Source: Aphanomyces cochlioides (taxonomy: Eukaryota; Oomycota; Saprolegniomycetes; Saprolegniales; Verrucalvaceae). From it: DNA of 64,000 nucleotides. Positions 58,286 through 64,000 of this stretch are shown in pieces. Position numbers and translations under genes: made by a program. Each line of letters begins with the position of its first letter. Position 1 is the stretch's first letter. The notes under the pieces are model-generated. The model saw only the letters and a program-made list of their open reading frames with translations, was not told the origin of the DNA and did no database searches. The stretch spans positions 62,001 to 126,000 of the forward strand of contig JAHQRK010000010.1 of NCBI GenBank assembly GCA_019828595.1, read 5' to 3'.

Positions 58286-61200
58286 ATGGCGACGAATCGT
58301 GATGACGCCGAGAAGATCTCGTTGAGCTCAGCTGGAAAGTATTTTGATTCACACATATACGATGCGTCTGAAGGAGACAAGTACGCTGGTTACTCTCGCA
58401 CATTGGACGACGACGAGGTTGAGGAGAAAACTCGACGAGGCGGGTCTCGGGCCGGTGCTGGAAATCGCGATGGATTGATCGACGAAAACTATGACCCATT
58501 CGCTGACAAGGAGTATCGTGAAGCAAATGGAAGTGGATTGGTCAATAGTGTGATTCTTGAGCGTGAAAGCGACTACCAGAAGAGACGCCTCCAAAATCAA
58601 GTTCTCTCCCCAACCCGACAGGATCCATTTGTCAAATCGGGCGATGGCGGAAGTGGATCCAGCTTTAAACAAATTATGCACAATCAGACGCTTGACGCCG
58701 AGCGTGAAGAAGTGATTCGAAAGATTAGAAAGCAAAAGGAAGAAGCAGCAGCTGCCGCAGCAGTGAAACAAAAGAAGCGTCGTTGGGATGACACGGGAAG
58801 TGCCAATGCTTCAGGTGGCGAAGGCGCAACAACGGAAGAAGAATCAGATTGGGATCGTGCGTCGGATACAGATGGAAAAGCAGGATCGCAATGGGATGCG
58901 ACGCCTGTAGCATCAGACATGCCAACCCCAAAGAAGAAGCGATGGGATGAAACTCCAGCGGCCGCCCCAACAACTACAACAATTGAAAAGAAGTGGGATG
59001 CAACTCCCCAAGCTCCCTCGTCATTTGGTGGCGCTGATGCCACCCCAACGCCTGGACGAAAGCGTTCTCGCTGGGATGAAACACCAATGATGGATATGTC
59101 TGCCGATCGGACGCCAATGATGACCCCAGGTGGATCACTGGCAACACAAGTCATGCCTGAAGTAGTTCAACGTCTCCGTTGGGAGCGAGAAATTGAAGAG
59201 CGCAATCGCCCTTTGAGCGACGAAGAACTTGATGCCATGTTTCCTAGCACTGGCTACAAAATTTTGGATCCTCCAGCTTCGTACATGCCCATTCGTACAC
59301 CAGCAAGAAAGCTTATGGCCACACCAACTCCTATGGGTCAAACTCCTGGATTTCAAATGCCAGCCACTCCAGCACCTGCCGATTATGGTTTAACTGGGGG
59401 TGAAACACCAGCCGGAGGCGATATGCCATACATTAAGCCAGAAGATTACCAATACTTCGGCAAATTAATGGAAGAAATTGAAGATGACAAATTGGACCCA
59501 GAGACTGCTAAAGAGCGCAAGATTATGCGTATGTTGTTGAAGATTAAGAACGGAACACCGCCTCAACGTAAACAGGCTTTGCGTCAACTCACAGAGAAGG
59601 CCCGAGAACTTGGTGCCGGGCCTCTCTTCAATCAAATTTTACCATTGCTCATGGCCCCTACTTTGGAAGACCAAGAACGCCACTTGTTGGTCAAGGTGAT
59701 TGACCGCATTATGTACAAGCTGGATGATTTGGTGCGTCCATTCGTTCACAAAATTCTAGTAGTCATAGAACCGTTGCTTATTGACGAAGATTACTATGCA
59801 CGTGTGGAAGGCCGAGAAATTATTTCAAACTTGAGTAAAGCAGCTGGTTTGGCGACAATGATTTCAACGATGCGTCCTGACATCGACAACTCTGATGAGT
59901 ACGTGCGAAACACAACAGCTCGTGCCTTTGCAGTTGTTGCCTCTGCTTTGGGTATTCCAGCTTTGCTACCTTTCTTGAAAGCTGTGTGCACATCTCGCAA
60001 GTCGTGGGAAGCTCGTCACACTGGTATCAAGATTGTTCAGCAAATTGCCATTCTCATGGGCTGCGCTGTTTTACCTCATTTGAAACAATTGGTTGAAGCC
60101 GTCGGTCACGGTTTGGTCGATGAACAACAAAAGGTTCGAACAATTACGGCTTTGTCATTGGCCTCTCTCGCCGAAGCTGCCCACCCGTACGGTATTGAAT
60201 CGTTTGATTCAGTCATTCGTCCTCTCTGGAAGGGCATTCGTCAGCACCGCGGAAAGGGTTTGGCAGCCTTTTTGAAAGCAATTGGTTATATTATTCCATT
60301 GATGGATGCTAATTGCGCCAATTATTACACACGTGAAGCAATGGTTATTCTTATCCGTGAATTCCAATCGCCTGATGAAGAAATGAAGAAGATTGTTTTG
60401 AAAGTCGTCAAGCAATGCGCTTCTACTGATGGTGTCACGCCATCTTACGTACAAACTCATATTTTGCCCGACTTTTTCAGACACTTTTGGGTTCGTCGTA
60501 TGGCGTTGGATCGTCGCAACTACAAACAATTAGTGGAGACCACTGTGGAACTTGCCAACAGCGTTGGTGCCGCTGAAATCATTGGCCGCGTGGCGGACGA
60601 TTTAAAGGATGAATCTGAACCCTACAGGCGAATGGTCATGGAAGCCATCGACAATATCGTTCAAAATTTGGGTGTCACTGATATTAACACTGAACTTGAA
60701 GAAAAGTTGATTGATGGTATGCTCTATGCATTCCAGGAACAAACGTCTGACGATACAACGACTCTATTGAACGGATTCGGTGTTGTCGTGAATGCCCTCG
60801 GTATCCGTGCAAACAGTTATTTGCCTCAGATTTGTGGTACAATTAAGTGGCGCTTGAACAACAAGCCAGCCAAGGTGCGCATGCAAGCTGCTGATTTAAT
60901 TGGTCGTATTGCTGTCGTCATGAAAACTTGCGACCAAGAGCAATTGATGGGGCACATGGGTGTCGTCCTCTACGAATACCTTGGTGAAGAATATCCAGAA
61001 GTGTTAGGAAGTATCTTGGGTGCCCTGAAAGCCATTGTGAACGTGATTGGTATGACAAAAATGACCCCTCCAATCAAGGATTTGTTGCCTCGATTGACCC
61101 CTATTTTAAAAAATCGTCACGAAAAAGTACAAGAAAACTGTATTGATCTTGTGGGCCGTATTGCCGATCGCGGTGCTGAATTAGTCAGTGCACGTGAATG

Positions 61201-61951
61201 GATGCGCATTTGCTTTGAATTGCTTGAAATGCTCAAAGCACACAAGAAGGGCATCCGTCGTGCTGCTGTCAACACGTTCGGTTACATTGCCAAGGCTATT
61301 GGTCCACAAGATGTGTTGCATACTCTATTGAATAATCTGAAAGTTCAAGAGCGTCAAAATCGTGTTTGCACGACGGTTGCCATTGCCATTGTGGCCGAAA
61401 CCTGCTCCCCTTACACAGTCATCCCGGCGCTGATGAATGAGTACCGAGTACCAGAAATGAACGTCCAAAATGGTGTTCTCAAGGCGTTTTCTTTTATGTT
61501 TGAGTACATCGGGGAAATGGGCAAAGACTACATCTACGCTGTTACACCTCTGCTTCAAGATGCATTGATGGATCGCGATATGGTCCATCGACAAACTGCT
61601 GCGACAACAGTCAAGCATTTAGCTTTGGGCGTCGCTGGTTTGGGTTGCGAAGATGCCGTTATTCATTTACTCAACTTCGTGTGGCCAAATATTTTTGAAA
61701 CTTCACCTCATGTGATCGGTGCTGTATTTGATGCTCTTGAAGGATGCAGGGTAGCTCTTGGTGCCCATGTCATTTTGCAATTCTGCCTCCAAGGTCTCTT
61801 CCATCCCGCACGCCGTGTCCGAGAAGTATACTGGAAGATTTACAATTCACTGTATATGTACACTCAAGATGCCCTCACTCCCGCATATCCCATGATCGAG
61901 GACGATGGCGAAAATAATTATGGACGCACGTATTTGGACTTGACCATTTGA
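58286..61951 (+). CDS. SF3B1: Splicing factor 3B subunit 1 (SF3b155, U2 snRNP)
   Basis: One uninterrupted frame of 1,221 residues; the human protein is about 1,304. The N-terminal third is disordered with Arg-Trp-Asp motifs ([35 protein letters not shown]), which bind the UHM domains of U2AF-type proteins. [15 protein letters not shown] TP dipeptides follow. From about residue 400 the HEAT-repeat superhelix is nearly identical to animals, for example [40 protein letters not shown] and [20 protein letters not shown]. The branch-site lysine region reads [14 protein letters not shown]. The protein clamps the U2-branch-point helix. It is notable that this splicing gene has no intron although its neighbours have many. 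Confidence 0.97.
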   Translation: MATNRDDAEKISLSSAGKYFDSHIYDASEGDKYAGYSRTLDDDEVEEKTRRGGSRAGAGNRDGLIDENYDPFADKEYREANGSGLVNSVILERESDYQKRRLQNQVLSPTRQDPFVKSGDGGSGSSFKQIMHNQTLDAEREEVIRKIRKQKEEAAAAAAVKQKKRRWDDTGSANASGGEGATTEEESDWDRASDTDGKAGSQWDATPVASDMPTPKKKRWDETPAAAPTTTTIEKKWDATPQAPSSFGGADATPTPGRKRSRWDETPMMDMSADRTPMMTPGGSLATQVMPEVVQRLRWEREIEERNRPLSDEELDAMFPSTGYKILDPPASYMPIRTPARKLMATPTPMGQTPGFQMPATPAPADYGLTGGETPAGGDMPYIKPEDYQYFGKLMEEIEDDKLDPETAKERKIMRMLLKIKNGTPPQRKQALRQLTEKARELGAGPLFNQILPLLMAPTLEDQERHLLVKVIDRIMYKLDDLVRPFVHKILVVIEPLLIDEDYYARVEGREIISNLSKAAGLATMISTMRPDIDNSDEYVRNTTARAFAVVASALGIPALLPFLKAVCTSRKSWEARHTGIKIVQQIAILMGCAVLPHLKQLVEAVGHGLVDEQQKVRTITALSLASLAEAAHPYGIESFDSVIRPLWKGIRQHRGKGLAAFLKAIGYIIPLMDANCANYYTREAMVILIREFQSPDEEMKKIVLKVVKQCASTDGVTPSYVQTHILPDFFRHFWVRRMALDRRNYKQLVETTVELANSVGAAEIIGRVADDLKDESEPYRRMVMEAIDNIVQNLGVTDINTELEEKLIDGMLYAFQEQTSDDTTTLLNGFGVVVNALGIRANSYLPQICGTIKWRLNNKPAKVRMQAADLIGRIAVVMKTCDQEQLMGHMGVVLYEYLGEEYPEVLGSILGALKAIVNVIGMTKMTPPIKDLLPRLTPILKNRHEKVQENCIDLVGRIADRGAELVSAREWMRICFELLEMLKAHKKGIRRAAVNTFGYIAKAIGPQDVLHTLLNNLKVQERQNRVCTTVAIAIVAETCSPYTVIPALMNEYRVPEMNVQNGVLKAFSFMFEYIGEMGKDYIYAVTPLLQDALMDRDMVHRQTAATTVKHLALGVAGLGCEDAVIHLLNFVWPNIFETSPHVIGAVFDALEGCRVALGAHVILQFCLQGLFHPARRVREVYWKIYNSLYMYTQDALTPAYPMIEDDGENNYGRTYLDLTI

Positions 61952-62039
61952 GACAAGCCCGACGACGGAGCAGTCTGAAGCAAGTCTGTGAATGCATTTG
62001 ATTTAAATAACATAAAAATGAAAGGATTCTTGGCATTTG

Positions 62040-62995
62040 TTAAGTGGCTTTGTGCAAGGATACCTGTAGACTCGACTCTGAGGTGTCATCCTCAAACCAT
62101 TTGTCTGTTCGTGGGAGCAAATCATACTTTGGCTTTCGTTTGAGGAAGCTGTCTTGAACCTACGCAAAATACACAGTAAAACAGCTTGTGCCGGTCTTGT
62201 TGTACCCAGAATTGCAATGCATTCATCAGGCAAGGACATGCGACCATGACGAGCACCAATTCTACTCGGGGATGTTGCTCAAGAGGTTGAAACATCCAAT
62301 GTGCAAATTCGATGAGGGAATGTTGAAACAAGATGATACATCGACCGATGACGAGTTTCGCAGATACGATAATGATAAGCCAGGCTAGCAATTGAATAAT
62401 CCACACACTGGAATTGAAAGAATTAGAAGGGGAGGTCAATGTGAAGTACCGAACGCGAATGGGATCGCCATAATCACCAGGAGTTTGCAAAGCGGTCCAC
62501 TTGAAACGTCGCTAAACAGGCACTTTAGAGTCATGAAGTCACAAGCTATGTACAGCCAGGAGAACGAGCAATCTCAAAAAGAGCCAATTCAGTATGACAC
62601 CAATGCTTGTGTCCAACGTAAAGTTGATAAAGTACATGGCACACTGAACGATTTGATAGTTGTGAAGAATCGCTCGTTAGTGGACGTACCTCATCGGTTG
62701 AATTCTCCTCGCTAAAGCCGACCAGTGCAATAGCAATCGTGACATTCGCAATATGTGCTACTCCGGCGCCAATAGCTTGCTTGGACGCGTCGAATAGCCA
62801 TATCTACCCAAGAAATTCAGAGCAATACTGTTGGCAACGTTTCAGTACCCTCATGGGTCTTCGTGGCCTCTCGACGTATCGTTTGACGATCAATACAGAC
62901 ATTGCGATTAAACCTAATAAGATTTGCACAAATGATTCAAAGGGGCCGCTCAGAAGAGTGCATTTGGGGTGCTGCAGCCCTTGTTCATCCTCCAT
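62040..62995 (-). CDS. STIMATE/TMEM110-like ER membrane protein
   Basis: At least six exons with introns of 42-46 bases. Exon 62849-62995 (LQHPKCTLLSGPFESFVQIL, ending RRPMR) joins 62690-62803 (IWLFDASKQAIGAGVAHIAN), then 62554-62643 (CAMYFINFTLDTSIGVILNW). Next comes a segment with TPGDYGDPI and helices (WIIQLLAWLIIIVSAKLVIG, then MNALQFW). The last exon, VQDSFLKRKPKYDLLPRTDK, ends at the TAA at 62040-62042. The motifs WLFDxSKQxxG, TLDTSIGVIL and GDYGDP match the TMEM110 family (yeast relatives are vacuolar). In animals STIMATE supports STIM1 at ER-plasma membrane contacts. About five membrane helices. Start ATG at 62995. Confidence 0.83.
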
Positions 62996-63514
62996 GCCAC
63001 AACCTTCCAAGGAAGTTCTGCAATTTGCAGTTGGTAATGTTCGGAAATGTGTTCAAAAATCGCAGATTTCTTTAAATGTCTTTAATGTTTCTTAAATATT
63101 TAAAGCCAATTCTTGGAATAAAAGACAAAACAACTTGAACAGAAAGGGCGCCGGGATCACAGAACAAAAGCTGACGATTTCAATGATACACAGAGAAGAA
63201 AGATCAAGCCTATCAATCTGGCAGCTTCATCGCATCTCAAGGACAAGGACTGATCCCTGAGAATTGTAACCTGCCAAGGGGTTGTTCTCTGAACGTTCAA
63301 CGTGCCTGCGATTGAGGAGACGACTTCGGTGAAATGTTGATATGCCACGGAAGACGATCTATCCAGGGACTCGAGGTTGTCTTCATAAATTCTTAGTGCA
63401 GAGACCACATGGATCGCATGGCACAATATAAATGGTATTTGACAATTTCTCACAGAGTTTCCATTCACCAGTGGATATGTTGTGGGGACGTAAATTATGC
63501 ATCGAGGTTTCAGA
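62996..63514. other. Upstream region and unresolved sequence
   Basis: Contains the likely promoter of the STIMATE-like gene. The minus frame 63157-63618 includes LDLKPRCIIYVPTTYPLVNG and looks partly coding but has no ATG or clear splice link. Confidence 0.35.
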
Positions 63515-63964
63515 TCAAGTCCGTGAAATTTTTCGGCGTCCTGAAGTTGTCCACACCAAAATCGTTGATTGAAAATGAAAAAACCAAAAACCTCCTCTGG
63601 GCACTCCGCCATAGACATGCTTATCTATCAATCTTTCCCGACGACTTCCTCTCACTGCAAACTGTACTTCAAGCGACTGCATTACTGTACGACTGAAATG
63701 TCTTTCCCAGGTGCAGGAGGGCACCAAATTACATAATTCCTCATAATTTCTTTGTCAACACGAAGAACTACAATTTATTACTCTGGGATTGTCGTCGTTC
63801 CACCTCGTCGTGTCATGAGAGATTGATTGTCGAGAGTCCAACTGCACCCAAATGTGTTCGTGAAAGATTTTTTGAAGCTTGTCAATTAGCAAAATCGTAA
63901 ATCGCATGTCGTCGTCGTCCAACAACTTGACGTCAACGGAACCAATCGCATCTTTTTTGCTCAT
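63515..63964 (-). CDS. Unrecognised short gene, tentative two-exon model
   Basis: An ATG at 63964 starts MSKKDAIGSVDVKLLDDDDM, continuing RFTILLIDKLQKIFHEHIWV to NPR. A GTAATA...ATGAG intron of about 42 bases joins in phase to ELCNLVPSCTWERHFSRTVM and on to a stop near 63515. The first exon has a natural coding composition, but I recognise no family. Further exons may lie to the left. Confidence 0.4.
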
Positions 63965-64000
63965 ATTTCAGCAAATAAAAAGCTAAGCTGAAGAATTTGC

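Noticed and set aside
1..64000. CRISPR arrays, rRNA or tRNA genes
   Set aside because: No regularly spaced repeats and no conserved rRNA or tRNA sequence were seen on either strand; the genome is eukaryotic in character.

Overview
The window looks like nuclear DNA of an oomycete, most likely a water mould of the Saprolegnia/Achlya type. This is inference from gene content and gene structure, with no ribosomal marker in view. Supporting signs are very compact genes on both strands, many introns of only about 39-50 bases with GT...AG ends, a beta-1,3-glucan synthase fused to a transporter, and a very large composite myosin. I see no rRNA, tRNA or CRISPR array.

Layout from left to right. A myotubularin-type phosphoinositide phosphatase runs off the left edge (minus). 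Next come the V-ATPase proteolipid subunit c, a 3,003-residue myosin with IQ motifs, UVR-like repeats, about twenty CBS motifs, a PB1 domain and a tail anchor, a 2,248-residue glucan synthase-MFS fusion, a phosphatase-fold protein that lacks the catalytic arginine, and a V-ATPase accessory (renin-receptor-like) protein, all minus. Ribokinase (plus) meets the U4/U6 recycling factor SART3 (minus) tail to tail. A decayed PIF/Harbinger transposon with intact ends lies at 27.9-30.2 kb. After it come eIF2B beta and an SPX-SLC13 anion transporter (minus), a LisH-CTLH-WD40 protein (plus), a poorly resolved stretch, UBC13 and Rad4/XPC (minus), a transposon graveyard at about 43.4-45.4 kb, a CHY/RING ubiquitin ligase (plus), a long coiled-coil protein (minus), a CSRNP-like protein with a duplicated motif (minus), a 1,070-residue TPR protein (minus), SF3B1 (plus) and a STIMATE-like membrane protein (minus). 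An unrecognised gene closes the window.

Most genes are housekeeping: splicing (SF3B1, SART3), translation initiation (eIF2B beta), ubiquitin (UBC13, RCHY1-like ligase), DNA repair (Rad4/XPC), and endomembrane or acidification functions (V-ATPase c, accessory protein, myotubularin). They do not form operons. The cell-wall synthase and the giant myosin are neighbours on one strand, which suits tip-growing hyphae, but a functional link is only a guess.

The standout is the myosin fusion. A complete actin motor is joined to five tandem copies of a four-CBS block, followed by PB1 and a C-terminal membrane anchor. The tail copies the plant/fungal CBSCBSPB layout five times over. It would make a motor whose membrane-anchored tail could sense nucleotides. 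The glucan synthase-MFS fusion is the second most notable item.
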